A program made the position numbers and the translations under genes. From positions 175,882,297 through 175,946,296 of the forward strand of contig CM070874.1 in NCBI GenBank assembly GCA_036365515.1: a stretch of 64,000 nt of DNA, written 5' to 3'. How positions within the stretch are numbered: the first letter of the stretch is position 1; each line of letters opens with the position of its first letter. This document shows, piece by piece, positions 45,361-59,166 of the stretch. The notes beneath the pieces are model-generated. The model worked only from the letters and a program-made list of their open reading frames with translations, did not search any database and was not told the DNA's origin. Source of the stretch: Torymus aiolomorphi. Taxonomy: Eukaryota; Arthropoda; Insecta; Hymenoptera; Torymidae.

Positions 45361-46620
45361 AACATGGTGCTTCTCACAAGGAAACCGATCGAGGTGTCCG
45401 CCTCCGATTTTCCTGAATTTTTTATATGTTGTAGAGGACCGAAAAATAAGAGACTCTCAATTTTTTTTTATCGGCCCAATCCCTTATTAAAGGGGTGAAA
45501 ACCGCCCTTAAAGTTTAGCCCCGAAAACGTTTTTTTTAATATCTTAAGTTCTAATCGATATTTTGAAATGAAACAAAATGGAAAATATTTCTCCTTGAAT
45601 TATGTAACCATCAAGTATAGTTTGGTCCTCGAGGGTGGCAACCCTTACTTTTTATTTTAGAAAAACCTTATTTTTTAAACTATTTCTGCATATAATATTT
45701 GCAATAAAATTAATTAATTATTATAAAAATCATTTTTTGACTTAAAATAAAAAATAAAGTTTACGTGTTTCAGGGTTTTTGCAAATAAACACGTCATCAG
45801 GGGTAAACAACCCTTTAGGCACAAAATACTTTCAAACTATTAAAATTAATATTTTAAGTTATATATAATGCATAATTTATTTTTATTTGGGCTATTTTTT
45901 CTATGGGCCAAATTTCCTATTAAAGGGGTAAAACGCACCCCTAAAAATCACCCCTAAAATAGGTTTTATCTGAATATCCCAAGTTCAGATTCAAATTAAA
46001 AATGAAACAAAATGAAAAATATTTCTCTTTGAAATGCCAAATTAGCTACCCTTATATTTTATTTCGGAAAAAATTTTTTTTTTAATTTTTTTTGTATACA
46101 ATATTTGCAATAAAATTAAATAATTATTATTAAAATTCAAAATCAAAGTTGACTTGTTTTAGGATTTTTTATAATAAAAGCATTATCGGGGTTTAGCAGC
46201 CCCTTGGACAAGTATACTTACAATTGAACCATTGAAATAAATATTTTGAGTTGTATAATGCAGATTTAGTTTATTTTTGTGTCAGTTTTTTTTATCGAGA
46301 TAGCGTAATTAATGAAGTCACTTATAAACTCTTATACTTATTGTGCAATTTATATTCGAATATTTTGTTCGTATTTATAGGTAAATAAAAAGAATGGAAC
46401 TGGGAAAAGAATAGGTGAGTTAAATGATTGACTAATCTAACGAATAGAAAAATATAAATAAAAATAAAAAAATTAAAATATAAATAGAAAAATATAATAT
46501 AAAATATTAATTGTTATTATGTAATTAATTTTTATTAAAAGTAAAATATAGGTATATTTTCACAATTAGTCAACAAATATTCAAAGAAACTCTATACAAA
46601 TGAGCTTATAATTTAGTTCT
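45361..46620. other. Non-coding with diverged tandem duplication
   Basis: Two related blocks (about 45,476-45,850 and 45,890-46,230) both read 'ttattaaaggggt(g)aaa', 'cacccc' or 'cgccc', 'atgaaacaaaatg(g)aaaatatttctc' and a later 'agggttttt' or 'aggattttt'. The block probably belongs to the 3' part of the transposon whose exon lies at 46,639. No coding frame. Confidence 0.5.
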
Positions 46621-46638
46621 TATCGCAATTAATTTTGT

Positions 46639-47192
46639 TTAAGGATTATAGGTTGAACAACAATGAAAATCTTCAAAAAAATGTTTTAAGCAGAGTGATT
46701 TCTGACACCATGAACATTTTATAATAGCAGTATTTTTACATCCTGGTACCTCACAATGAGCTTGGGATCCACCAAAGCTAAAGTCCACCGGATTTAAAAA
46801 TTCATTTGGTTTATTATCGATATAACCGTTTTTATACCAAGAGTATTTAAAAAGATTTACGTATCGAAGAGAAGATAACTGATTGTGCACCAGAGAGTGC
46901 AATTTAATTACATTATTTCGTACGTGCAAACTTATATCCTTATCCAACAAAATTACACTATCGGAAAAGTGTCTCACAAAATTTTTCCATATACGAAAAC
47001 CAAACACATCCAGCGGTTGTATTTTTCCAGTTGTACCTTTAGGAATTTTGAAAAGTTTGATGTTTTTATCATCAGGTTTTTCTCTTTCGACTGCTTCTGT
47101 GCAATGTCCACTCCAAGAATCTAGCAATAATATACTATTTTTTCCAACATTTGGAAAAAATACATCCCTTAACCATTTCCGAAAATGATCTA
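46639..47192 (-). pseudogene. DDE_1 (pogo/Tc5-like) transposase C-terminal exon
   Basis: The minus-strand exon begins after a good acceptor (tttatttttag) with DHFRKWLRDVFFP. It then has the second catalytic Asp in LLLDSWSGH and the third in IPKGTTGKIQPLDVFGFR. A C-terminal zinc-finger-like CEVPGCKN, CSWCQKSLCLKHFF follows, ending at a stop (46,639). Family knowledge: DSWSG with QPLDV(F/Q) characterises the DDE_1 endonuclease of pogo/Tc5-type transposons. The upstream exons with the DNA-binding domain and first Asp are missing; the 10.8-kb element begins 78 bp upstream, inside the presumed intron. The exon itself is unbroken. Confidence 0.75.
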
Positions 47193-48252
47193 AAAATAAA
47201 TTGTAAACAAATAAATTTTGCAGGTCATTATAGTAAACTATTGCTATTTATATTAATATATATATATATGGGTCGTTCCTGTACTTTTTTAAAAAAGTGT
47301 GCGCGGGGGGGTCGTCGATATTGTCGACGATTTTTTTTTATGAAAGTACATATAAAAAAAATAGCTTGTGCAAAATTTCAGCCCCTTATCTCATTCCTAA
47401 TTCCTGCTGGAATTTTTTTAAACCCTGATTTTGACCTGTTTTTAGCCAGTTTTCAAAAAATTCTAAAAGGCTGAAATTTTAACAAAATGAGGTCGGTGAG
47501 GTCTCATTTTTTTGTCTTTCTTCAAATTTTAAGAAAAAAAATACATTGATATGAAATGATGATTTAGGTTTTATTGGCGATCTGTGATATGGCCATTGCA
47601 TTTCATCATTTTTAGATCATCTTTAAACCTCTATATCTCGTAACTGGTTCCACATTTTTGAGCTCACTAGGTCTCATTTTTTTTGTCCCAACGAGACCTT
47701 TAATTTCTTTTTTTGAGGACCTAAATTGATTGAATAGACTTCAAGATACAGCCTTTTGAAGTTGACGTTTTTATCAAAAATCGCGAAAATCAACCGTGTT
47801 CATGGTCACAGTGTCAACCGAATTTTAATTAAAAATCATTAACAAAAATATTTTTCATTAGAATATGATGTTATCTAACTATACTCTTTTCCTATCATAG
47901 GAAAAAGTCAAGAAATAATTTTTTGTCGAGCATTATAATATCTAATTTTTCGATACCTAAAATAATCAAAAATGGCTCTCTACTGAGATGAATTCTACCA
48001 TCTTATAATTATTTTTGACACGTATACGTAACATAGATACAAAGGTGGTTCCTAGACCTTTAAAATCCGTAGTCGCTGATTTTTCTAGGACCACTAGAGC
48101 CAAAGTTATAGCCGTTTTTATAAAAAAATATTTTTCAAGTGGTAAAATTAGAGCTTGTGAAATATAGGAAAAGTTTTATTTACAAGATCAACCATAAGTT
48201 TGGCATAATTGTCCTAAAAAAAGTGCTGAGGCTGCATATTTTGAAGATCTTA

Positions 48253-48880
48253 GGCCGTGTCTACACTATGCGAGAAGCACGTGCGATCAGCCCAAGCGAT
48301 GCGAGCAAGCAATGCGTGTTGGACAAAATATTTAAAATACTTAAAATGATAAATAATATCATTTCACTACGATATTATTGACGATATTATTTATCGCTAA
48401 ATATAGATCTACTAACTGATCTACTACGATTGTTCGGGATTGAAGTATCCAAAGTTCCCGCTAGATGGCAAGCGTCCGATGCGCTCCCACTATGAAAAAC
48501 ATCACCCAGCGGGCTTAAATAGAGTCCTGCGACGCCTAGTCGCTATGTGCTTTATGCACATTCCTTTTACCTTACCACTTTCCGTTTTACCTATACAATG
48601 CCTTATTGCCTGTTTACTCGTACGCATAAGCGTTCATACCTTTTTCTGCAATCAACTTTCACTTTCGAGTAGAGTTGGTTGCATAGACTCTTGAAGTCTA
48701 ATTTTCCCGTTTATTTCTTCTCGCTGACAAACCCTAATAATATAAACTCACGTTTACGTTCAATCGTATACAACGATATTATTTATAATTTTAAGTATTT
48801 CAAGTACTTTGTGCAAAACGTATGGCTTGTCGCATGCGCGCACCGGTTGCGCTTCTCGCATACCTAGTATAGACATGGTC
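48253..48880. mobile_element. PIF/Harbinger-like MITE with TTA duplication
   Basis: Ends are GGCCGTGTCTACACTATGCG at the left and the complement of GACCATGTCTATACTAGGTA at the right. TTA stands immediately outside both (48,250-48,252; 48,881-48,883). A 3 bp TWA target and GGxCxTGTxTxCAC ends fit PIF/Harbinger. No transposase. The left 58 bp belong to the 1.04-kb arm, so a truncated second copy sits at 57,075-57,135. Confidence 0.65.
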
Positions 48881-48883
48881 TTA

Positions 48884-49318
48884 AATGCAGGTTTTCTATA
48901 GTTTTACGTGCGTTATACGTATAAGCTCAGGTTAAGTGAAACATACATAGATAGTTTCGTTTAACCTGTGTTGACGTAAGTTAATAGATGACAGACATCC
49001 ATTTTTCTGTGCGAGACTTCCGTGAACCCGTCATCCGTTACACGACACACGGCACGGAATGTCCTTAAACAATGAGTACAAGTTACAATAAAAAATGAAA
49101 TGAATATTTCTAAGTAGAATTGTGAAGGTAGTTGAGCAGAACTATTACCAAGTATATCAGTATTGGTTCGGTTGAGTTTTATAAATTGTACAATTGTGTT
49201 TTGTAAGTGTTATCTTCTCAGGAATTGAAAGAAAATGATTTGCTATATCGGTGAATTGCATGAGGATGATAAATGTCATTTAGAGCTGTAACGAAACCGT
49301 ACACATGTTCTGCACAGA

Positions 49319-49356
<38 letters not shown>

Positions 49357-51454
49357 AAAGTTTTTAACTCGATTTTTCCTTATTGGGGAACCACAATCAT
49401 AGCCCTGAATCTCTACCACCACACTGACACCTCTGCATCAAGGGTTGTAGGCTACGACCCGCGCCACTCGGGGTTTTCCCCAAACCGTAATAAAACGACG
49501 CGGCAGCGCATACCTTATAGTTTCCTTTTTCTTAATGATTGTATTTCCGTGTTATTAAGCGGACTTATAAAACTTTCTTTTCCTTTTGATGGGGATCTAA
49601 TACTATTTCCAAAATAAGTAAAATGTACTCGCCGAAATATAGCTACGATCCCAAGCGATAGATAAACTATAGCAAAAGAATTCGTACTACTTTCTTGTAA
49701 AAATATTAACCTACTCTAGTAGAAACGTTAACCCGATAAAGATTATTAGATTTATAACCAGTTCTAAATAAATAAATGATGGCATTTACCACTTGCTAAA
49801 TAACAAGTAAACCTTCCGTAAATTATATTGTTTTTCGTGCACAATATTTAAATTTATTAAGCTGCTTAACTATAAAAAAAAAAATGGTTAGTTTTCTACT
49901 AGAGTATGTTCCAAATAATTCAGGTACGAATTAATAAGCATATCACGCCTGCGATAGTTTTAGTTACGATTCCTCTTCTATGTGTTAATGGAATATTTTA
50001 TACTTTTATAACTTGCGTCTAGCATTTAAGAATATTGTTGCTAGGGTGAGGAGTATGATATTCAAAGAAAAAAGAAACCGTTAGAAAAGCATGGTCCCAC
50101 GCCTAAGCCTTGCACATCTGGAAAGTCTTATCTCCCCCTAGGACGCTGCGTAGCATTTACAGACCCTAAAACGAACTTTTTAAGGAAACCTTTTCATTTT
50201 CCTTGCGCCGCGACAGAATATTATTTCCAATTCTAAATCTTGAAAAATCTATATTTATTGAACTATTTTAGATTTCTAATTTCTAATAACGCAGCTCATC
50301 TGCAATAATTTTTCTCTATATTCTTATATAATATTAAATTAAAATTTGAAATTTTCAAGTGTAATTGTTTATATAAACTTTACTGATTATAAAGGTTTAT
50401 TCTGTACAATCCTAATAATTTATTCCTAACAATAATCTCATTTCTCATTCAATTGCAAAAATTTATATTTGAGGCTTGAAGAAATAACAATTCAATTAAG
50501 TGGCAAATAAATATATAAATTATAAGATTTTACAATGGGAAATAATGTGAAGCGATATTTTAAGTAACCACGAATGAAATCTCTTATGTCAATGCATTAA
50601 TTTTAAGTAAAATATATGGAATAAATAAATTACAGCGATATTTACAATAATTTTAGAAACATTTGTACAACATTAAGCTTAATTGGTTAGTCTTACAATC
50701 TTTAGCAGCGCCTAGTATTTTTGTCAACTTATATTAGTTATTCTTCTATAGAATTAATTATTATATTTAATAATTCTTAATTTAGCCATAACTCTGCTTG
50801 TATCCACCGTAGAATCACCGTTCAAAATTGTAATACCCTGCCAAGGTAATACCTAACGAAACTATGCAATAGTTAATTCATAAAAGTTCAACTTTTAATG
50901 GTTTTGTAAAATGTCAAATTTGTCGAGAAAAACTCTCCAAAAGGCTTAGAGTGAGAGAGATAAGAATATCTTTTCTCTCTCTCATCTTCCCTCTTCGTCG
51001 CACAATATAGCGTTCTCTCTCGCTCTTGAAGAAGGATACGAGCCTCCGAAAAACACCCTAGAGAAGGGATGAGCGCCCGCTCTCTGTGTTTAAGCATAGG
51101 GTTCTCCCCGCTAAACGGAATTGTGACGCTTGGAGGGGAGCTCGCCCCCGCATCATTGGGTCCCGCCTTCCGCACTCTTCATCTCGTTCAACATAGAAAA
51201 CATAGGAGCATCTAAAAATATCACAGCCGCCGCCGCACGCATCAGCACCGATTCGACAAAACATCCAAGCCACAGGACCCGATTCGACACCGCAGTTTTT
51301 CGAGGGAGGAGCATTATCATTAAAACTAGCCGCTCTCCAGTGTACAAGCCAGATCAGTCCTAGATCTCGGTCGACTACAAACTTTTGAATAAAGAGTAAG
51401 TGTAGACCTAAAACAATTTTTTGTAACCTTTTTTTCTCCCTTCTCCCCCTCCTC
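48884..51454. other. Non-coding interval inside the 10.8-kb region
   Basis: No gene recognised. It contains an A28-29 tract (49,321-49,349), a GC-richer patch 49,380-49,520, and another at 50,990-51,370. The last lies just upstream of an AATAAA (51,388), so it could be a long-terminal-repeat boundary, but no LTR pair, primer site or gag-pol is visible. Confidence 0.35.
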
Positions 51455-52075
51455 GTTGCACTGGCATAAGTAGTACAGATCAACCCTGGTCTAAGTCCTA
51501 CATGTCGAGCAACTCCCATCGGGCGGTCCTTCTGGCCTAAGCGTAACGTGTCCGAATTGTGGCACAAGTTATCGCAGGCGCGCTGGACGCAACGAACGCC
51601 TGTCCTAACACTGGCATAAGTGACTACAGATCAACTCTGGTCTAAGTATCACATGTCAAAACTGGGCATAAGCGATCGTTGGTATGCCACCCACGCAGCA
51701 GAGTGACAGAGCTGAGGCATATGTAATACAGATCAGCAGTGATCTAAGTATTACATGCCCTAAGTTGACACATAAACTATGGGTGAAGTATTCAACTAAA
51801 TTGTGGGAATAAAATCAGGGAGGCCGGTGAAAGTAAGGGTTGGGAATTAGTAATTAAATTTAATTATTTAAATTTACTTTAACCTTGCTATTGAGTGGAT
51901 TTCCTTTCCTTTTTTTGCTCCCTCATTGCACGGGCATAAGTAGTACGGATCGACTCTGGTCTCAGTCCTACATGCCAAGCAACTCCCCACTCACACAGCG
52001 TCAGAGTTGAGGCATAAGTAATACAGATCAGCAATGGTCTACGTATTACATGTCCTAAATTGATTCGAAATCTGT
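51455..52075. repeat. Five-copy GGCATAAGT-ACAGATC motif
   Basis: The motif 'ggcataagtartacagatca', then 'tggtctaagt', then 'tacatg' recurs at about 51,463, 51,611, 51,716, 51,930 and 52,012. Each copy can pair imperfectly as a hairpin ('tagtac.agatca' with 'tggtctaagtccta'). Spacing is irregular (82-214 bp). Confidence 0.65.
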
Positions 52076-52217
52076 GGTTGAGGTATCCCAATAAATAGTA
52101 GGAAGTAAATTAGAGATTGAAAATTCACAACAAAATCAGTATTCAGTTGTTATATAGTGCCATTAGTGGTTTGATTTAAGGGAACACCGCGGTCTTAAAT
52201 AAATATCTTAGTTTATC

Positions 52218-52988
52218 TACCGGGCTTTTAAAGCTTTCGGGTCGTATTTACCGGGCTTTTTAAGCTTTCGGGTCGTATTTACCGGGCTTTATGCTTTCGG
52301 GTCGTATTTACCGGGCTTTTTAGCTTTCGGGTCGTATTTACCGGGCTTTTTAGCTTTCGGGTCGTTATACCGGGCTTTATGCTTTCGGGTCGTATTTACC
52401 GGGCTTTTTAAGCTTTCGGGTCGTATTTACCGGGCTTTATGCTTTCGGGTCGTATTTACCGGGCTTTTTAAGCTTTCGGGTCGTATTTACCGGGCTTTTT
52501 AGCTTTCGGGTCGTATTTACCGGGCTTTATGCTTTCGGGTCGTATTTACCGGGCTTTTTAGCTTTCGGGTCGTTATACCGGGCTTTATGCTTTCGGGTCG
52601 TATTTACCGGGCTTTTTAAGCTTTCGGGTCGTAGTTACCGGGCTTTATGCTTTCGGGTCGTATTTACCAGGCTTTTTAAGCTTTCGGGTCGTATTTACCG
52701 GGCTTTTTAGCTTTCGGGTCGTATTTACCGGGCTTTATGCTTTCGGGTCGTATTTACCGGGCTTTTTAAGCTTTCGGGTCGTATTTACCGGGCTTTTTAG
52801 CTTTCGGGTCGTATTTACCGGGCTTTATGCTTTCGGGTCGTATTTACCGGGCTTTTTAGCTTTCGGGTCGTTATACCGGGCTTTATGCTTTTGAGTCGTA
52901 TTTACCGGGCTTTTTAAGCTTTCGGGTCGTATTTACCGGGCTTTTTAGCTTTCGGGTCGTTATACCGGGCTTTTTAGCCTTCGGGGTA
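52218..52988. repeat. 26-unit minisatellite, ACCGGGCTTT...TTTCGGGTCG
   Basis: Twenty-six units of 27-31 bp. The variable part after 'accgggctttt' is TAAG, TAG or ATG type, and the linker is 'gtattta' or, in four units, 'gttata'. Each unit is an imperfect palindrome (ACCGGGCTTT...AAGC.TTTCGGGT). The variants follow a partly regular higher-order order. Confidence 0.92.
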
Positions 52989-53284
52989 GATTATTTATAT
53001 TTTGACCGTTTTGGACTTTTAAATCAAATAACTATAAGCGCTAGTAAAATTAAGATAATTAAAATTAAGCCAGAGCAAGACCGAAAAAGTTTATTCCCTA
53101 TTAATTGGCTCCAACCCTGGTATAGGGCGAAAGTCTTGCCTAAAAAAGGAGCATGGAATTAATTATTTAATTCTATTTTAAAAACCCTAAGTGACATTCG
53201 GACGTCACAGAGCATTACACAAGAAATAAATCTCTTAATCTAATTAGTAAACTTAGTAATGAATTAAAGCTGTATTTATCATTT
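52989..53284. other. Spacer upstream of transposase-like gene
   Basis: Contains the palindrome GTGACATTCGGACGTCAC (53,191-53,208), possibly the end of a retroelement LTR. Nothing else assigned. Confidence 0.35.
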
Positions 53285-56200
53285 AGGATTAAAAATTTTG
53301 ATATTAATGTAGAAAATAAATTTATTTGCGACCATCATCTTCATAAATATGATACTCTATATACGAGTAGACAAAGGAAGTGTTGCAATTGTTTTAATAA
53401 TCATTCAAAATCCATTGAGAATAATTTAGTAATGATTAGTACTGATAAATGTGATAAATTTCGTAACATTTGTAATATAAATTTAGATCCAGGTAATAAG
53501 TACTGTAAAAACTGTGAGTTCAAAATTACATCAATAATACCAAAAAATGCAGAAAAAGATGAAAACACTGGGAATGATGGTTTAAATGTAAATAATAATG
53601 AGCAGCTTTCTTCAAGTAGTCAAGTTTCTTCAAGTAGCCAAGTGTGTACATCAGAAAGTTCAGAAGATATATTATTGAGCCAAGGATTTCAACGTTTAAA
53701 TAAAATGCTCGATGGATTTGATGAATCTCCTCTTAAACGAGAGAAACTTAGTAATTATCGCTTGGAAAATAAAACATACAGTGTTTTAGAATCAATGAAT
53801 ACGAAATTTTGTACAACAGTTAATAAAACCTTGAATCTTAATTTGCCAACTCAATGAAATCTTAAACAGCTACAAGAGGATAGTGTGTCATTTCACGGAA
53901 TGATTGGAAACATAATTAAGTGTTATAACGAAGAAACTAATTTTGGTAAAAAAATATCGTTATTGACATTACTTCCAAATCATTGGAAATTTGAACAAGC
54001 AAAACATTATTTCCAATGTTCACGTTATATGTTTAATAAAGCAAAAGAACTTAAAATTACTGTAGGTAAGTTAAAAAATGGGTTGTAATAAATTCTTAAT
54101 ATCTTGATTATAGACATAGTGTAAACATATAGAATCGATAATCCTTTATACATTAGGTTACATATATTATATTACACTTGAGAATTATTAATAGAAAATT
54201 TTAGTTTAATTTATTAAAATCTATGTAATTTTTGTTCAAGCAACTATAATGATAAAGGGTACCCCTATAAATATTTAATTTAAAATCCTCATAATTATTT
54301 GATTATATTACTCATGTATTATTACTTAAGTATTATTATTTATGTATTACTTACGTATTGCTTACGTATTGCTTAAGTATTGTTTACGGATTAAGTAAAA
54401 TAATACATGAATTGTAATTTAAACATTTAAATGAAATCCGATTTAATTAGAAAGAATCTATATTTGAGAAATCTCAATGTTCTCTCTGTTTACAAGCTGT
54501 AATCTCATATTTTTTTTTTTTATTTTTTAACATTGAGGAACGGGAGAAAAAAATAATTTCCAAAAAATGCGATTTTTAGGCCTTACTGGTATAAGGAGGG
54601 GAGATAGGTCCCCGGAAAAATCGTAGAAAATTCTTTTTTAGTATACTTCTATGAAATCACTGTCATTTTTCGCTTTCATTAATAGTGGCATTTTGCCTAT
54701 CTTAACATGGGGTACCCTTCGTTATTCATTATTAGATAAAAAATAATAAAGTAATTATTGGATTTTAAAAGAACTATTAAAATTAATATAAAAAAAAAAA
54801 AATAAATAAATTAATTCAAAACTATTTCTTTTCTTCCAATATAACAAGTCATAGTAATTAAAATAGAATAAACATTGAGCTAAATTTTATCGTCTTGATA
54901 ATCGTTAAATTAAAAAAAATAATATTGTTATTATGATTTTATTTTGTGATTAAGTATACACTATTTGAAATTAATTTCAAAATATATTTTTCCAGGTGTC
55001 TTAGGAACTATTAAGCGTAAAGTGTACAGCATTCATTCTAATGAAGTTAGAGAATCTGTAACTTAGTATTATAGAGATGAAAATAATAGTAGAATATGTA
55101 GCGGCATTAAAGATTGCATCAGTGTTAAAAATCCTATTACTAATATCACAGAGAAGTTACAAAAAAGACTGTTGATGTATGATTTGAAGGATCTATACAA
55201 CAATTGGGTGGAAGAAGAATATGAACAGCATTTTAAAGATCAGCGCAAACCAGGTTTCAGTATATTTGCTTCTTTAAGGCCAAAAGAATGTATTAGTGCT
55301 GGAGCACCTGGTACACATACAATTTGTGTATGTCCTATACACCAAAATGTCAAATTAAAATTGTCTGCCATCAACAAAAATTTAGCCTACCGAGTAATTT
55401 TAAATGATTGTGTTTGTTCAACAGATTGGAGCGATTGTATGCTACATCTTTGTGAAAACTGTTCTGGTAAAGCAGAAATTCTGAAAATATTGGAGTCAAG
55501 CTCATGCGAAGATGTTTCAGAGATTGAATATCATAATTGGGTAAATAATGCTGAATCACAATCTAATAATAGAGTCAGTCTTATTATGGTAAAAGAACCT
55601 ACAAGAAATTTTATTATAAATTTAGCCAATGACTTATGGGAGTTAACAAAGCATCATTATGTGACTGAAATGCAAAAATGTTATTTAAAACATTGCAAAA
55701 CAATTATTACTCCAGATACATGTATTATACTTCAGATTTTGCTGAAAATTTCTTATTTGTTTGTCAAGACTCGATCCAAGCATTTTATTTTAATAATACA
55801 CAAGCAACTGTACACCCGTTTGTAGTGTATTATAAAGAAGACAATAACGACAAATTACAAACCTTATCTGTATGTGTTATTAGTGATTGTTTAAAACATG
55901 ATGCTTGTGCAGTTAACACTTTTCAAGGGCAACTCATTGCACTTCTAAAACGAGATTTTCCGTTTATTGAGAATGTACATTATATGTCAGATGGAGCACC
56001 TACCTAATACAAAAACAAGTAAGAGTACTTTTATTCTAGTATATTAATACGTATTATATGAACAAAATAGACACCTTTAGATTTTTGTTCATTAAATGAC
56101 CTGAAAAAATTTAATTTTAATTATTAAGAATATGTCATAGTAATATTCTGAAAGTATATTTAATTTGTGTGAAAAACTATTTTGAGACCCAGAACATCAA

Positions 56201-56951
56201 AATCCATAAAGATCCTGGACCTGCAGGTTACACCCGAGTTAAAATTTTACATTATGTAGAAAACAGCTTTAAAGATAAAATTACTAAAACAGTTCTTTAT
56301 TTTTTCTGTATATCAAATTTAAAAAAAGCAACAACTTCTACGATGCAAGTTCAAATAATTTGTATTATTATGTACACAATATTAAACAGATTTATTTTAT
56401 TTTTTATAATTTTTACCTTCAAGATAGTATTTATTTACTGTAGGAACAATTTCATTAATATCTGCCATCATGAGGAGGATTTTGGCTTAAAAGTTAAGTC
56501 GCACAACTTTTTTTCTTCTAGCCATGGGAAAAGTCTGTGTGATGGATGTGGAGCAGTGGTTAAACGAACAGTACGCACGGCATCCTTACAAAGAACATCA
56601 GAAAAACCAATTTTAAATCCAAAAGACATGTATGATTACGTTAGTGAAAATATTGATGGAATAAGGTAAAAATAATATAATTTAGATTTTTTGACTATAT
56701 TATTTGATTATGTATTTGAATAATAAATCATTATGTGTTATAAAAATATAGAATATTTGGTTTTTAGATCTATTTGGGTGAGTCAAGAAACAATTGAGAA
56801 AAGGTGTAAAGTACTAGAATGCCGTTTTAAATTGACCCGAACTATACAGAATACAAGAAAATATCACTGCTTTATACCCATTGATGATTCAACATTAAAA
56901 GCAAAACTTACTTCGTTTGATAATGATTATAAAATAGTTAAAATAAAATGA
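53285..56951 (+). pseudogene. Four-exon DDE-like transposase gene, broken
   Basis: Exon 1 (about 53,285-54,065) encodes a Cys/His-rich N-terminal module (FICDHHLHKYD, RKCCNCF, KYCKNCEF), a Ser-rich linker and LTLLPNHWKFEQAKHYF. It ends at donor G|GTAAGT. Exon 2 (54,996-56,018) has YDLKDLYNNWVEEEYEQHF, SAGAPGTHTICVCPIHQNVK, SDFAENFLFVCQD, HPFVVYYKED and HYMSDGAPT. Exon 3 (56,444-56,665) has RNNFINICHHEEDFG and SSSHGKSLCDGCGAVVKR. Exon 4 (56,768-56,951) ends at TGA. DFAEN, SDGA and HGK..CDG are plausible catalytic acidic positions. This protein type recurs as uncharacterised multicopy ORFs in arthropods and cnidarians. Breaks: TGA at 53,855-53,857, TAG near 55,065, a frameshift near 55,730 and TAA after SDGAPT. 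Confidence 0.7.
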
Positions 56952-58114
56952 ATATTACAAAAAAAAATTTACTTAAATTCTTATTTTCAACTTTAATTAT
57001 CTATAAAGTCTGCATAGGTAATTTAATCAACCTAAAGCCATTACTATCACTTGCTCGCGTCGCATGCGCGCATGGCTTGCTCGCATCGCTTGGGCTGATC
57101 GCACGTGTTTCCCGCATAGTGTAGACACGGCCTAAGATCTTCAAAATATGCAGCCTCAGCACTTTTTTAAGGACAATTATGCCAAACTTATGGTTGATCT
57201 TGTAAATAAAACTTTTCCTATATTTCACAAGCTCTAATTTTACCACTTGAAAAATATTTTTTTATAAAAACGGCTATAACTTTGGCTCTAGTGGTCCTAG
57301 AAAAATCAGCGACTACGGATTTTAAAGGTCTAGGAACCACCTTTGTATCTATGTTACGTATACGTGTCAAAAATAATTATAAGATGGTAGAATTCATGTC
57401 AGTAGAGAGCCATTTTTGATTATTTTAGGTATCGAAAAATTAGATATTATAATGCTCGACAAAAAATTATTTTTTGACTTTTTCCTATGATAGGAAAAGA
57501 GTATAGTTAGATAACATCATATTCTAATGAAAAATACTTTTGTTAATGATTTTTAATTAAAATTCGGTTGACACTGTGACCATGAACACGGTTGATTTTC
57601 GCGATTTTTGATAAAAACGTCAACTTCAAAAGGCTGTATCTTGAAGTCTATTCAATCAATTTAGGTCCTCAAAAAAAGAAATTAAAGGTCTCGTTGAGAC
57701 AAAAAAAAAAATGAGACCTAGTGAGCTCAAAAATGTGGAACCAGTTACGAGATATAGAGGTTTAATGATGATCTAAAAATGATGAAATGCAATGGCCATA
57801 TCACAGATCGCCAATAAAACCTAAATCATCATTTCATATCAGTGTATTTTTTTTCTTAAAATTTGAAGAAAGACAAAATAAATGAGACCTCACCGACCTC
57901 ATTTTGTTAAAATTTCAGCCTTTTAGAATTTTTTGAAAACTGGCTAAAAACAGGTCAAAATCAGGGTTTAAAAAAATTCCAACAGGAATTAGGAATGAGA
58001 TAAGGGGATGAAATTTTGCACAAGCTATTTTTTTTATATGTACTTTCATAAAAGAAATCGTCGACAAAATCGACGACCCCCCCGCGCACACTTTTTAAAA
58101 AAAGTACAGGAACG

Positions 58115-58851
<737 letters not shown>

Positions 58852-58933
58852 TTTATAATTTAAATGTTGTGAGGATCCTCGTGAGGGCCAATTCCCAGAA
58901 ATAAATTTTGAAAACAATCTGGAATACTAGATT

Positions 58934-58969
58934 GCAACGTTTCATCAGGAAGTTCCCTGACCTCTTCAG
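58934..58969 (-). other. Hammerhead-like motif, PLE E pLTR 1
   Basis: Minus strand: CTGAAGAG, stem GTCAGG/CCTGAT (one G-U pair) with loop GAACTT, then GAAACGTTGC. Confidence 0.45.
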
Positions 58970-59166
58970 GCTTTATTAAAAATATATAGAGTTAAAACAC
59001 ATACAAAAATAAAAATAAAAAACTAGTCAAATAAATTAAACACAATCTATGCAAAAACCTTTACCTATAAATAGCTACGTCGATACTGGTAAGATACCAG
59101 TAGAGTCGAGATGGTATGCAGAACATAATGCACGCTTCGCTGGGGTTTATATATAATCATGCTTGT

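Noticed and set aside
51058..51567. 169-codon minus-strand frame
   Set aside because: No recognisable domain; it spans a GC-richer patch and the five-copy motif, with equal openness on the other strand.
50880..53212. Complete LTR retrotransposon
   Set aside because: A palindromic GTGAC...GTCAC end and an AATAAA are present, but no LTR pair, primer binding site or gag-pol could be found.
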